From Chinchilla lanigera (Eukaryota > Chordata > Mammalia > Rodentia > Chinchillidae): 64,000 nt of DNA. A model generated the notes under the pieces. It worked only from the letters and a program-made list of their open reading frames with translations. It had not been told where the DNA came from and searched no databases. The stretch spans positions 30,960,452 through 31,024,451 of the forward strand of contig NW_004955404.1 of assembly GCF_000276665.1 (NCBI RefSeq), given 5' to 3'. Below, piece after piece: positions 10,657 to 23,064 of this stretch; position 1 is the first letter of the stretch; each line of letters opens with the position of its first letter. A program made the position numbers and the translations under genes.

Positions 10657-13600
10657 GGTGGAATTATTTGGTGAAAACCTTTGTTCCTAGTACCAATTTT
10701 CTGAAATAATTCCTTTATAACTTCATGTTTTATGTAAAATGTATTTGTTTAATCCTTCTAGCTTTACTGGAGTTAATTTTTGATAAACTGAACTTTCCTC
10801 TAAAACTGTCCATTCAATTATATAGAGATCTACCTGAACTTCTCCCAGTGACTGGGGCATGATCTAGATTTACTATAACTTAGAGGGAAAGAAAAACTGT
10901 ATTCTGACTAAATTTACAAAAATAAAGTTTATTTTATGCTCAGATATCAAGAAACACATTTTCCATTGCAATAACCATTAAAATATTTCTTTTTATTTAC
11001 ATATTATTTATCATTATTTGTACGGACATGCCTTTAGCCAGTGGGAAAAATGATAACAGACCACTCAAGGTCACAAAGTTGAATTTTCCACACTCCATAT
11101 ACTGCTATAACATGGAGTATAGTACAATCCTCACAGTAGGAATTCAACAAATATATACCAATATGAAAAGCAGGATGGACTCTCATAGATGCTTGGCATT
11201 TCATAATAATCTTCTATCAGCATGTTACCATGCAATACCCCACACTGACCAAAAATTGACTTAAGGAAACATCTTTATATAAAATTTTAATAGAATTATA
11301 AGTATATAATTTTGTTATACTCTGCAAATAACTCTAAATAATATATTTAAAGAGTAGGAACTGTCGAGAAGTATGAATAAAAAATGATAATTTGACATTT
11401 AAAAGAGTGAAAGTTTTACACCATTAACCACAAACAGAGAAATATATGAGAGTAAAAAATATCTCACAAAGGAAATATTTATGAATTACTGGGAGTTCAA
11501 GGGCAAGTACATTTAAGTCTAAAAGAAGTTTTCCTCTGTCCTTGTCAAAGATGACTTTCACCTACTTTGACTCAATAAATGAGTGGCAGTTTGGCTATTT
11601 ACAGAGAAAGATTCCAGAGACCCATTAAACCCTTCAAAATCTCATTAATGACTTGATAGGACATTTCATAGGAGGTAATAATTTCTTCAGGTGGGTCTTG
11701 TTAGTTGATTTTCACAGTCTCTATTAGCTTAATTATGAACATGAAAACAAGGTAGATGCATCACTATTAGGGCATCATGGGAACACCAGAGCAGCACTTT
11801 TATGAGTCACCAGTCTGCTCTCATTAGGGTACAGCCTGTCAGGGGGAAAAGGATTTTGAGATGAACTTCAACTTATCTGTATGTTTCATTAATATGCAAG
11901 CCTTAAAATGAGAGATATAAATTGTAGAGCACTTCACTGAAAGTCATCATAAATAACCCCATAGAGCAACATTTTAGAGCAGAATTTCATTTGAGAGTAA
12001 TGAAACATTTATTTTATTAAAAAGGAAGAACTAATCAGACTTGATCAATCTGTGGTTTGTCTACATTTAGTTTTCTTGCCTGCCATAGTTAAATAACAAC
12101 CATAAAGTTGATACTAACATGCCATTGAATTTCCAATTTTTAGACAGATTTTAAGGCAAAAGAAGATGAAATTTGCAAACTGATTCATATTATCCAGGTC
12201 TGAGTATATGGAAAGCAACAAACTATGTTAAGTAAGCTTTCAAAACATATTTTTTTTTATGTTATGACATATTAGATTCAGGCACTGAATTATTGCACCC
12301 TTTAGACCATGAAAACAAAGTTCTCTGCATAGAATTTGCTGTCATATACAGCTGTAGAATCATAAGGATGACACATGAACATATGGTTTATACATACAAT
12401 AAAAATTCTTGAATAATTCATATTTTACATAGAAAACATAAATATGAGAATAACCAATTATTGAGAAAAATTATAAATAAATTCAATATGTATTTCTAGA
12501 ATGTCATACATTTGCCTGTGCATTATAGGAGATATGCAAGAAGAAAATGATTGTGCCTCTCCTTTCATCTGGAAATTTATATTTCAGGTAAGATGTTCAA
12601 GGTTTATTTTTAAAAACATTTATAATTTTTGTTTGTTTCTTTCCTGCGTTTGCATTTGTGGGCCCAGGCTGAGGCCATCATACTCTTTGTACCTAGGGGA
12701 TTATTAGGCTATCTCTCTGCAGTGCACTGATTGTGCTGAGCTGACACAGGCCATTGGGTTTAGCTTTTGTATTTAAAGTAAGCTTCATTCATATGGTATT
12801 TGTACCATTTATGTCATGGAGATCTTGATCCTTTGACTTTTGCACGATAAATAGCAATCAACTAGATTTGAAGTATATTATTCTTTGTCTTTTTATTTCT
12901 TTTCCAAGTAGCTTACCTGCTTAAATATACAAATATATTGGAACATTTAGGCACTGCTCTTCTGAAGGTACAAGAAGGGAAAATATTAAAATCTTGATAA
13001 TACAATACTATACACAGACGTACATCTTAGGAAATGTGTATCATGGGTACCAGTGTGTTGGAATTGTTTCTTTGATTTTTACTATGCACTAGTAGTTATA
13101 AAAGATCAACATGGCAAAGACTGCTGCCCATCTTAGTTAAATGAACATGTCCCCAAGAGAGTTCAAGTTTGTAGCACTCTCTCTTTGGCTTTGTTTCGAT
13201 TGCACTGTAGAATGGTTTCTACAAAGTAATTTGTTAAACATTTTCTTTTCAATCTCAAACTACCATGCTTTTTATAAATTCCCAGTCTTACATGACAGTT
13301 TTTATATTTCAGCAACTTTAATAAAATAGCAAAAATATGGAGACACCAGCAACAACTGATGCAGTTTGGCTACACACTGGGGCAGAAAGGGTGCAAGAAA
13401 GACTGCAGAAACTGTCACTGCAGTACAAGCCATCCTGCCACTAGAGCACACTGATTATTCTGACTTCTTTTTGCCTGAATTCTTCCTTCTGCCAAGTACT
13501 TTCCACAATTCCAGCAAAACACTTTTTTCCCATAATGCAATATGTTAAAAAATATGACATAAATGAAACAATTAATGTATCACTTATTCAACAATTATTG

Positions 13601-13943
13601 CTTCCAAAACACTGTTTGGGTGGTAATGATTTAAACTCTAGCTACAGTGCAGCTGAAGAGACAGATACACAAATGTCTCTGTAGAGAACAGAAGCACAGA
13701 AACCCATTCTCTCTGTACTCTGCAATTTAGTGAGTGACACTCTCAACCACCCAGAGACCCAAATTATAAATCTGAAGATCACTTTACCTGTTGTGTGCAT
13801 TCTTACTCTCCCATTCTCCTCTAGTATTCTCTTCCTACCTACCAACCAAGCCACGTTCTACTACCCACCTGTGTTCTTTTGTAAATAAATTGTCTTATTC
13901 CACCATTCTCTCATCATGCTCCATTTATTCAATGTCTCAAATA
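10657..13943. other. Mostly unique AT-rich DNA, no gene
   Basis: I recognise no repeat or coding gene across this 3.3 kb. Short open frames (11028-11264, 12501-12707, 13141-13329, 13366-13548) have no recognisable similarity. The segment 11480-12130 is repeat-free and holds several homeodomain-like and octamer-like AT motifs (see findings). A weak exon-like interval is at 12529-12587. Confidence 0.6.
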
Positions 13944-14886
13944 ATAAATATTTGTTGTTCTTTTTTATTAACATATGCTTGCAATGCATAATTGTTACAG
14001 TCACTTGGGAGAACTGGTACGTACATATAGCATATCTTGATGACCCTTGGTTCCTTCTCCCTCCTTCCCCACCCTTCCCCTGTCCCATTTTCTAATCCCA
14101 TTCCACATCACCAAAAAGTCTGCCCTCTCTCCTTTGTCTCTTTTATTAATTTAAAGTTTTCTTTTCTATTAAGTTTATTGGTACAATTTAGATTTATGTA
14201 TCAATCACATTCATCATAAGGAATTTGTACCTGTACATGCTATCTTGGTGCCATTTTCTCCCCAATCCCCTCCCCTCCCTTCCACCCCTCTTACCCATCT
14301 TATTTAAAAAGCTGTTTCCATCTTATCCTTCTTTTCTCATTTCTTTCTTCTCCTTTCCTTCCTTTCCTCTTCCCCGTTCCTAGTTCCCTTTTCTTTTTAA
14401 ACAATTTCTTCCTATTTCACAATATCTATTATATGTTTTTGTTTTTATTTATTTTATTTCAGTTTTATTTATTTTATTTTTTTATTTTTTTATTTTATTT
14501 AAGTTTTATTTTTTATTTCAGTTAAAAATGTCATATGGGAGGAATCATGTGATATTTAATTTTCTGTGTATGACTTATTTCACTTAATATTATATTCTCA
14601 AATCTCACCCATTTTCCTGCAAATGAGTTCATTCCTCTTTATGGCTGAATAATGCCCCATTGTGTATGTGTACCACATTGGCATTAGTATTTGTCTTTTA
14701 ATAGGTACCTAGGCTATTTCCAGAGCTTAGCTACTATGAATTGTGCTGCTATAGACATGGGCACATATGTGTCAGTATAGTATGCTTTTTACTCTTTTGG
14801 AAATATACCCAGGAGAGGGATAGCTGGGTAAAATGTACAACTACTATGGAAATCATTATAGAGATTCTTCAAAAAACTAAAACTAA
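13944..14886 (-). mobile_element. 5'-truncated L1 with a short 5' inversion
   Basis: Minus-strand L1 running from the 3' end (13944, TTTTTATTAACATATG) through two C-rich 3'UTR modules (about 13944-14150 and 14151-14340). ORF2 C-terminal coding follows to about 14838 (GGCTGAATAATGCCCCATTG and GAATTGTGCTGCTATAGACA). At 14839-14886 the L1 sequence flips to the plus strand (CTACTATGGAAATCATTATA and TTCAAAAAACTAAAACTAAT). That is the segment normally just 5' of the truncation point, as expected for twin priming. Confidence 0.8.
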
Positions 14887-15410
14887 TATATTTTAAATGT
14901 CTTCTCACTATGACATTCATCAACTCAACACAGTGCCAGAGTAGCTTGAACATCAACTCATCATCACTCTCTGTAAAACTCTCCATGATTTTAGCTCCTC
15001 CTTGACACATCCTACTAGCATATAGCTGTTGAAAATCCACTGTATGTTAGACTCAGGGCTGGATACACAATGATGTGTAAGATACCTATGCTTTCCATCT
15101 TTCAGCAATGTTTTATTTCAGTTAATAATCCAGAAATACATATAATAATTAATACATAGGTAAGTTATATGAGAATTTTAGCAATGTCATACAGGAGACA
15201 GATTAAGTTGTACCCTGTAGTGGAAGGAGGGCACATTAATTTGAGACAGGGCAGCAACAAAAACTGATGAGGGTCCCTTAAAATGAAAAGGCTTAGAGGC
15301 AGCCAACCACCGGAAGTGTGGGAATAGAACATTCATCACAGACAGAGCTGCATTTATTCCAAGATACATGAAGTGAGCATCAGAATGAACCTTAGTGACT
15401 AGTTCAAAAA
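14887..15410. other. Unique sequence, nothing recognised
   Basis: About 520 bp between an L1 and a MaLR LTR. Minus-strand open frames (14789-15040 and 15187-15423) overlap the flanking repeats and have no recognisable protein similarity. Confidence 0.5.
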
Positions 15411-15790
15411 TTGTACTAGTCACTTTTCTATCACTGGGACATAATATCCAATATGCACAATTTAAAAGAGGAGAGGTTCATTTGGCTCATAATTCCAGTG
15501 GGTTCAGTCCATGGTTAGCTGGACCCAGGGCAAAAACATAGTAGAAGAGTATAGCGGAGAAAAGCTCCTTACCTTATGGCAGCCAGAAAACAGAGATAGA
15601 AGGGAGGAAACAAGCAGAAAGATACACCCTCCAGATGTGCAACCCCATGACATACCTCTTCCAGCCAGGCCCCACTTCCTAACACATTGGATCAAATGTG
15701 CTGTGAATGTAGTGTCCTATGATCCAAGAGTCCCCAAAGTCCCACCTCTAAATCCACAAAATGTTAGGCGAACAGTCTAGATCTAACCCT
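15411..15790 (-). mobile_element. ERVL-MaLR LTR, diverged
   Basis: The plus strand reads ACTAGTCACTTTTCTATCAC, then TTGGCTCATAATTCCAGTGG, ATGGCAGCCAGAAAACAGAG, CCATGACATACCTCTTCCAG and a decayed end near GAACAGTCTAGATCTAACCC. Same layout as the LTRs at 32143 and 53387. The open frame at 15511-15780 lies inside the LTR and is not a gene. Confidence 0.75.
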
Positions 15791-15867
15791 GAATAAAAGT
15801 GATCTAAGGGAAGGGAGCCAAGAAAAGTGATAGAGAAGTATTTAAGGACTTGAACAAGTTTTCAGCT

Positions 15868-16362
15868 GTTTATGACAAATTTTTACAAATTTATTGGCTT
15901 AAAACAGCATACATGTATTATCTAATTCAGTTTCTATGGGTCAAGGGTCTGGAAATACTTTAAATAACCACTTAGTTCATGATCTTAGCTGTAATCATAG
16001 TGCTTCCCAGTGTCTTTCTAGTGCTCAGTTTATAGTACATGATTTCAGTACATGATTTTTGCAGGATGGAGGTCTCAATTCTCTAGTGGGTTGGCTGCCA
16101 TGGTGCACTCTCAGTTCTGGGAGGTCACTCAGTGTTTCTTTCTACATGACACTTTCACATGCCCCTTCGTACTACACTACCTGACTTTCCCAAAGCCGAG
16201 AGTCTGCAATGGTGGGCTCTTACATAATGTAGGAGCACAGCCACTGTCCTATCCTCTTTGCCAGTTTCTATTGGTCAGGAGCAAGTCACAGTTTTCAGTG
16301 CACTTGAAGGAAGGTTGTACAAGGGTATGACTCCCAGGCAACCACTTTAAAATATTTCTGCC
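15868..16362 (-). mobile_element. MLT1-type MaLR LTR
   Basis: Ancient placental LTR in reverse. Signatures are TTTATTGGCTTAAAACAGCA, TTTCTATGGGTCAAGGGTCT, TTTCTATTGGTCAGGAGCAA, GTCACAGTTTTCAGTGCACT and AAGGGTATGACTCCCAGGCA. It carries a short duplication near 16033-16060 (AGTACATGATTT repeated). The frame at 16052-16330 is repeat-internal. Confidence 0.75.
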
Positions 16363-16641
16363 ACAACACTGAACTCTGTAAGTCATGCTAAGGAATTTGG
16401 ATTTATGTTAAGTGAAATGGGATTTTGTGGAGGGAAGGAAAATAGTTAAAAAGGCTCAAATTGTGTCATAGGGAATTATGAGGAAAGGGAGTTAATTCTG
16501 TTTAGTGCCTCAGAGATTTCTTGGAAAAGGTGACTCTGAGATAATAGAACTAATGGCTGAATACCCCAAGAGATGACATCAGAGGAAAATAACTCCTGTG
16601 CAAATATTGCAGGTGGACAAGAGCAGGGTGTGACTAGAGGA

Positions 16642-16763
16642 AAACAAACTAGAGAGAGACAGAGAGACAGAGGCAGAGACAGAGAGAGAGACAGCAAGAG
16701 AGACAGAGAGACAGAGACAGAGATAGGGAGAGACAGACAGAGATAAAGAGAGACAGAGAGAAA
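16642..16763. repeat. (GAGACA)n / GA-rich simple repeat
   Basis: Purine-only stretch of AGAGAGACAGAGAGACAGAG-type units with interruptions. The long minus-strand frame over it (16476-16778) is an artefact of Ser/Leu codons from CT repeats. Confidence 0.9.
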
Positions 16764-16779
16764 GTATGCAGAATGCACT

Positions 16780-19235
16780 GGTTCAGAAGTAGATAGATAT
16801 GAAATGGATATGGAGACAGTAGGTTATTTTAGATGAGTTTAGAAGGGATCTATGTTATCAGATAAGGCTAGTTTGGAAGATGTAGCATTGAATAATTAAG
16901 GAAAATGTACTGAATGAAGAACTCATCAAACCATTAAAGGGGGTCACCATTGCCAATGAATTTATAAAAATATTTTAATGTATTTTTAAATCTATGAGCT
17001 GCACAGCAAGAAACTATAGCATAATTTTCCTTTCAAAAAGTTGCATCTTAGTAACTGGGGCAAAATGTTTTAGTTAGCTTGTAAAGACATTCCTGAAAGC
17101 AAGGTTTTAATGTCATATTGAAAGAACTAAGTGTCTTACCTCTAAATGGCACGATCCAGTATTAAACAAAAGTGATAAAGAACCAGCCTTTATAATCTAT
17201 GAATCGGCTAAGTGGAAGATTATTAATTTCACTGGGACTAGAAGCTTGATTACTGTATCATTGTTGAAATACCGGCTCCTAATACATACTAGATCCTTCC
17301 AAGTTATGTAGAGAATAAATAAATTAATGTCACTCTAAATGAATGTTATTTTCATTCCAGCTTCTAGGTCATTACCTCTTCTACAGTGTTCTTTCTCTCT
17401 CCTTCCTGCCTTTCTTTTCCTCATAGTGTCTACATTTGTCACTGAGATTTAAGACATATTGTAATCTCAAGTCTCAAAGCTTTCATATCTGATTTTGTGT
17501 TGGAATGAAGCTATGTAGATTGCCTTACTCATAACTATGTAATGCATGAGATCACTCACAATATGCAAAGCAAATTCACACCAGTTTCTTGAGCACTAAT
17601 GATGATTATACAGGGATTTTTTAGTGTCTTTGAAACTGAGTTTGGATAATTTGTTATCTTAGAACTTCCGTGTAATGCTAAATTGATCATTAAAGTGTAA
17701 GTTATAGAAGACTATCCCCTATGGTGTTTGCTTGAGCATTTAAGTGATGATTGTAAGAAAAAGGAGAAATCAATGCTGATTAGGACAAGATTAAGGGTAC
17801 GTTTGATATTTCCTTCAACACAAAGCTGTAAATAGCCTTTATAGACTTTACTTAATAAATAGCATATTAACATTTAGAATTATTGAGAATATTTGTGTGT
17901 ACTCTTTCACTTATTTTCACTATTAGTTTTTTATTTAAGGAAATTCTAGCAAATGAGGTGTTTCTCTTCCTTAGCACTACTCTTAATACCTAGAAATCAC
18001 TAATAAATATCTGTTAATTAATTTAAATTTAAAATGCAAGTAAAACTCTTTAACCAATTATTAATTCAAAAGAAATAACATGTGCTTTACATCACCTACT
18101 TTATTCTAGGTGATTTTAATGTAATAATTTTAAACACATATGAATATGTAATAAGTATGTGCTTGGAAAGATTTTTTCCTTTGTTTAAAAAAGTTTTTAA
18201 TTTATGAGGGAAAGATTAATAGGCTTATTAGTTAAAATATGTCATATTTGAGACTTCAAAACCCTTGGGGTTATTCAACATAGCTTAGTGTACTAAGAAG
18301 TTTAACACTCTGTGTAATGCTTGCTGCGTGGGTAAACTACAAAGAAGTGGATGAACATGTTTTTAGAAAAATCCCACTGGCTGTGAACATACAAATGGGT
18401 CTCTCACAAATGTGAAATCTGATACTTCCCTATCATAAAGGGGAGGATAGAGACACAGCTATAATCCTTTAAGACAAAACAGTTGGGATGGAAGAAATGT
18501 TCCATTATCTTCTGTTTATGAAAGCAATAGGAATGAATATATGTCTCTTGTCCTGGAAAGATATCATCTCTTTTCACTTGTTTTACCTGAAAATTTATGA
18601 TACTGTTTGAGAAATACATAGATTAAATTTCCAATTTAGATTATTTGTCTTAGATTTTGTTCTTCCATATTTCTTTTATTCCAATATTTGTGTACCTTAC
18701 CTTTCTCAACACTTCCTAGAAGTATGAATTTTTTCCTTTATTCTTTATATTTTCTTTTAGTAAGTATTTGCAATCACCCTTTAAGTTATGTCTCTAGTTT
18801 ATGTATTTAATTTTCCTTGGTGCCATTGTAAATTTAAATTTAGTATTATGTTACTAGTTTCCTTTTTGATTTTTTCTTATCATATTCATAACGTTTTAAA
18901 TCCCATATTTTCATTTCAGCTTATATTCATATTTCATTGATGTTATTGTGTCACCCTCTTTTCCAGTGTACATGTGAAATTCTTTACAGTATTTCCTCCT
19001 AAATAATATAGTTACTGTATCTTGATTCTGATTTCAAAGGATGGATTTTTCCCCTCCTTTTTAACTGGAGGAAATTTTTTTACAGACATAATTTCATATT
19101 CTCTATCTCTCTCTTTTCTCTCAAACATAGACATTTATTTATCCCTTATATATTATTATATATACCTTAAGTGGATAGGTAGATAGGAACTGGTGCCAAA
19201 ACAATCTGTTTTGTGTCCATTGGAAATGCTAAATC
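16780..19235. other. AT-rich unique DNA, no gene
   Basis: No recognised transposon or gene. 17500-17900 is repeat-free and compositionally quiet. 18650-19130 is T-rich and may be a very old reverse LINE, but I could not anchor it. The frame at 18404-18619 has no recognised homology. Confidence 0.5.
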
Positions 19236-19460
19236 TGGGTAGAAATATACATATGTATGATTGTATACTTCATACATGTGTGACTATATAGGATATATGA
19301 CTATGTATTTCTTATAAGTGACTATAACATTGACTTTAGAGTTCACTTATATGTAACTGCATGCCATATATATGACTACTATACTTCATATATATGTGAC
19401 TGTAAATGTAGATATAAATAGTATGTACAGAAATATATTCTGATATATAATATTTCTATC
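19236..19460. repeat. Degenerate AT-rich tandem repeat
   Basis: Variants of a 'TGACTATATACTTCATATATG'-like unit recur about every 30-60 bp, for example TTGTATACTTCATACATGTG, GACTATGTATTTCTTATAAG and ACTATACTTCATATATATGT. It lies just upstream of a (TG)n microsatellite. Confidence 0.6.
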
Positions 19461-19583
19461 CAAAATGGACAAAAAGCATAGGTTGTTTTTGGCACTGCTT
19501 TCTAATTACTTAAGGAGTGGTGACGTAAAACTGTAAGATAAACTGATGTGCACGTCTACAATCCAGTTACCATTGTAAAATAG

Positions 19584-19584
<1 letters not shown>

Positions 19585-19626
<42 letters not shown>
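19585..19626. repeat. (TG)n microsatellite
   Basis: About 20 uninterrupted TG units followed by TATTTTT. Likely length-polymorphic. Confidence 0.95.
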
Positions 19627-19627
<1 letters not shown>

Positions 19628-19999
19628 TTTTCCCCAGTGGAAATCTGTTAGACCTACCAGAGATGGAGACCTTTTTTGTACCTTCTGGCCTAATTATCAG
19701 GCCCTTTGAACCTCTGGCACACATGAAAATATTTACTAATAAATCATCTTGCCTTCTAGCCTCTACTGACACACAGAGCATGTGAATGCACAGAGGAATA
19801 TCTGCCAGGATGCTTTATCTGAATGCAAATAAAAGGAAAAGTACTGAAGAGATGAGAGGACTCCAAATGCTGGAATCTCAAAAACAGCACTAATAGAAGT
19901 GACACAGCTGCCCTGTATATTGATCCTCAATGCAGTATAAACACACCAATTTCAATAGCTATTCATTGCCCAAAGTACCTTCATGCAGAGTTAAGGGAG

Positions 20000-21910
20000 C
20001 CAGGTAAAAATCATAGTGCTTGGTTTTAGAATAATAAGAAAAGGCTGATGAAGGGAGGAAGGAAGGAAAGATTTGCCCGTGTCACTCAGCTCTCTAAGGG
20101 AAAGAGAGGCCTTCCCCTGAAATAAGGGAAAGGAAATGAAACTCACTATTGGACCAGCCACAGTGAAACTCTGTTCCAGGCAGAACCTCAGAACTCTGAC
20201 CACCAGGCCAGTACTCATGGACTGAACCTGGGGGAATCACATTAGCTGTGGCCAAAGGATAGCCTGCCATGTCCCTATCCTAACCTCGGGCTGTAGAGTA
20301 AGGAGCAAGATGCCACCCACTGGAGAGCAATACAAGAAAAGTAGCACAGGACTTTGGCTTGGATCTGAATGTTGGGCCTGTAATTGTTGAAACCGAAGAC
20401 CTCAATACCCAGTCCAGAAATTCAGATGGAGCCTCTGGACCTGCCCCATGATCAGGCAGAGACCATTATCTATCCAGTGGGATAGATTACTATATTTTCC
20501 TACATTGCTGCCAGTCTTGAAGTGGGCTGGGAGAATCTTCCCAACCTAGATTATCCTGGTCCCTGTGGCTGTGACATCTAAGTGCAACCCAGATTAGTAT
20601 CTATCTTGGTGGCCAACAGTTGTCTCCACCTCCTCAGGCAACACAGCTGTACTTAGGCTCACACATGGAGCCTCCAGACCTTTCTCAGCACCAGGTGGAG
20701 ACTTCTACTGTGATGGGACAGACTAGTGTCTTGATCTGCATCACCATAGCTGCAGCATGGGCCTGGGTCCACCACTAAGATTCTATACCACAGCATGAAG
20801 CTAGACTCCATTGCTGGGGGTATAATAGGGCAATAAGAGTAGGATATCACCTTGGATCTCAGTGCCAGGTTGATAAAGCCTAACAATGGGTGGACTCCCT
20901 GAATCCATGTGAGTGGATGGAGCCTCTGGAACAGCCTTGGTACCAGGGGAAGACAGAAGGCCTTGGTTTATTGAACTTCTAGTCCAGACAGCATCACTTG
21001 TTGCTGGGTGTAGCAGTCCTGAGCCATGAATCCGGCTCATCAGGAGGCAGCTAAAACCACGTGGGCCTTGGTCTTACTCAAGGGCTATACTGGTATCAGA
21101 AGGCCATGGGCTCAGAGTGTGACAGTTTTGCATCATTAGTGGCCCCAGGACTGCCCACCCTAATCCTCTCCCAACTCCAGGTACCACAAAATGTAGAGTA
21201 ACTTTCTTCTCAGGGGAATAAAATTGAGGTAGACACCAATCATGGCACAGAAACCTGGAGCTGAGCCCTCCGGGCCGTCTTGTGCAAAATCACCTAGTTC
21301 TACAAGCCAATGACTGTGGACAAGGCATTTCGGTCTACCTGGCCATAGGGACAGGCTTATAGAGACAGATTACCCTTTTTGCTGCACCAACTGTGCATTT
21401 GAGGCAAACCTGGGCTTGGATTGCACCCTAGTGCTTAAACAGCAACAACACATGACTAGCAGACTGCAGTGAATGTACACTGATGGTGCCATCTAGTGTT
21501 GATACTCTGAAAGTGACTACAGGTTCCTCTATGGAGCTTGTTTAGTGTCTAACAAAGCAAGCCAAATAAATACCTGGACCTTTGATACCTATATGTTGTT
21601 GCACACTCACAAACATCAAGAACTCAGAGAAACATAACTTCACCTAGCAGTCAAAATAAAGACACTGGGAACTGATCTGAAAATTTGAAATAAGGATTTT
21701 AAGGAAAATCAGAAACTTCAAGGAAAACACAGATAAAAGATGTAGTAATCTAACACAATCTTGACAGAAAAAAACATTGTTTTAAATTAAAGAAATAAGC
21801 TGAAAAATATACTATGCAAAGTTAAAAACATGATAGATGGCATAAATAACAGACTAGATCCAACAAGCTAAAACATTAATGAAGTCAAAGACAAGCTACT
21901 TAAAAAAAAA
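20000..21910 (+). mobile_element. Old L1 (L1M/HAL1-like) 5' region and start of ORF1
   Basis: The downstream end is recognisable as the L1 ORF1 start region: 21660-21910 contains GACACTGGGAACTGATCTGA, AAACTTCAAGGAAAACACAG and GAAATAAGCTGAAAAATATA, typical of old mammalian L1. The preceding 1.5 kb is G+C-richer and contains diverged tandem units of about 245 bp, marked by 'ATGGAGCCTC' at 20430, 20666 and 20920. Short frames are untranslatable remnants. Confidence 0.55.
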
Positions 21911-21949
21911 CAGTGGGAGTAGAACGAAGATGGATACCTGTACTTCCAT

Positions 21950-22345
21950 GTTTATTCTAGTACAATTCTAAGCACTATTCTTAGCACCAGAGCTAAGAGG
22001 TCAAATAACCTAAGTATCTGATAAATGGATAAAGAAAATGTGGTACATATACACAGTGGAGTACTCTTTAGCTATTAAAAAGAATTGAATCCTGTCATTT
22101 GCAATAAAATGGAAAACATTATTTTATGGAAAATAAACCAGGCATAGAAGGATAAACATCACATTACCTCACTGTGATGTAAGTTGACCCTGTAGGAGCT
22201 AAGAGTTGTGTTGTGACAGGTAGAGAGACTTGAGGCCACAGGGATAAATGAGGAGAGATTGAACAATGATCAGTGAGTACTAAGTTATAGTTAGACAGGT
22301 GTATGCAGGACTATACTAGTGGTAGAATCAGTACAGATAAAAATA
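21950..22345 (+). mobile_element. 5'-truncated L1 3' end
   Basis: ORF2 C-terminal DNA: AAATGGATAAAGAAAATGTG, GGTACATATACACAGTGGAG and TACTCTTTAGCTATTAAAAA. A 3'UTR-like part follows (GTGAGTACTAAGTTATAGTT). Confidence 0.7.
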
Positions 22346-22349
22346 ATGT

Positions 22350-22855
22350 ACAATATATTTAGCACTAAAATAAATGAGTTATCAACCCATAAAAGGACAT
22401 GAAAAAAACTGAAGTACATTTTGCTAAGTGAAAAGAATAAATCTGAAAAAGTACTTATTCTGTGCTTCTGACTATACAACATTTGGGAAAAGACAAAACT
22501 ATGAAGATATTAGAAATACCAGTGGTTGCTAGTGGTGAAGAGGAAGATAGAGGTGAATAGACAAAGCACAGAGTATTTTTAAGGCATTGAAACTCTTCTG
22601 TATGACACTAAAAAGTAAATATATGCTATATATTTGTCTGAACACATAAAATATACAAAGTAAACCCATATGTAAACTATGAATTTGGTCTGATTATGAT
22701 ATATCAATACAAGCTCATCAACTGTAAGAAACATTCCCCTGTAGAATGGAAATCAATAGCGGGAATTGGAAAGGACACAAAATTATGTAGGAACTCTGCT
22801 TTGCATTCAATTTTGTTGTAAACCTAAAACTGCTCTTAACTCTTTTTAAAAAGGA
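22350..22855 (+). mobile_element. L1M-type 3' end
   Basis: Matches the old L1M 3' end order: GTGAAAAGAATAAATCTGAA, ACTATACAACATTTGGGAAA, ACCAGTGGTTGCTAGTGGTG, TTGAAACTCTTCTGTATGAC, CATATGTAAACTATGAATTT, TGTAAACCTAAAACTGCTCT. Older than the neighbouring L1 tail. It may be the original 3' end of the element starting near 20 kb. Confidence 0.75.
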
Positions 22856-23064
22856 AAGCAGAAAGAGTAGGAAGACTATTGTGGAAAGGAATATGGGACT
22901 TTCTATGTCCTGGTTTTTCTGTCAATCCTCTCATGTATTCCTCAACTACTTAGTCTTTGCCAATACTCCCTCCAATTTGGACTTGAGGTGTGGTACCTGT
23001 GGAACAGGTGTGTACATCATCAAGCAGCACACTTTAAAAATGCTGAAATCAGAGAAAAACCATG

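Noticed and set aside
16476..16778. 100-codon minus-strand frame beginning with a hydrophobic stretch
   Set aside because: Most of it is a translated GA/CT simple repeat giving Leu-Ser runs. It is not a membrane protein.
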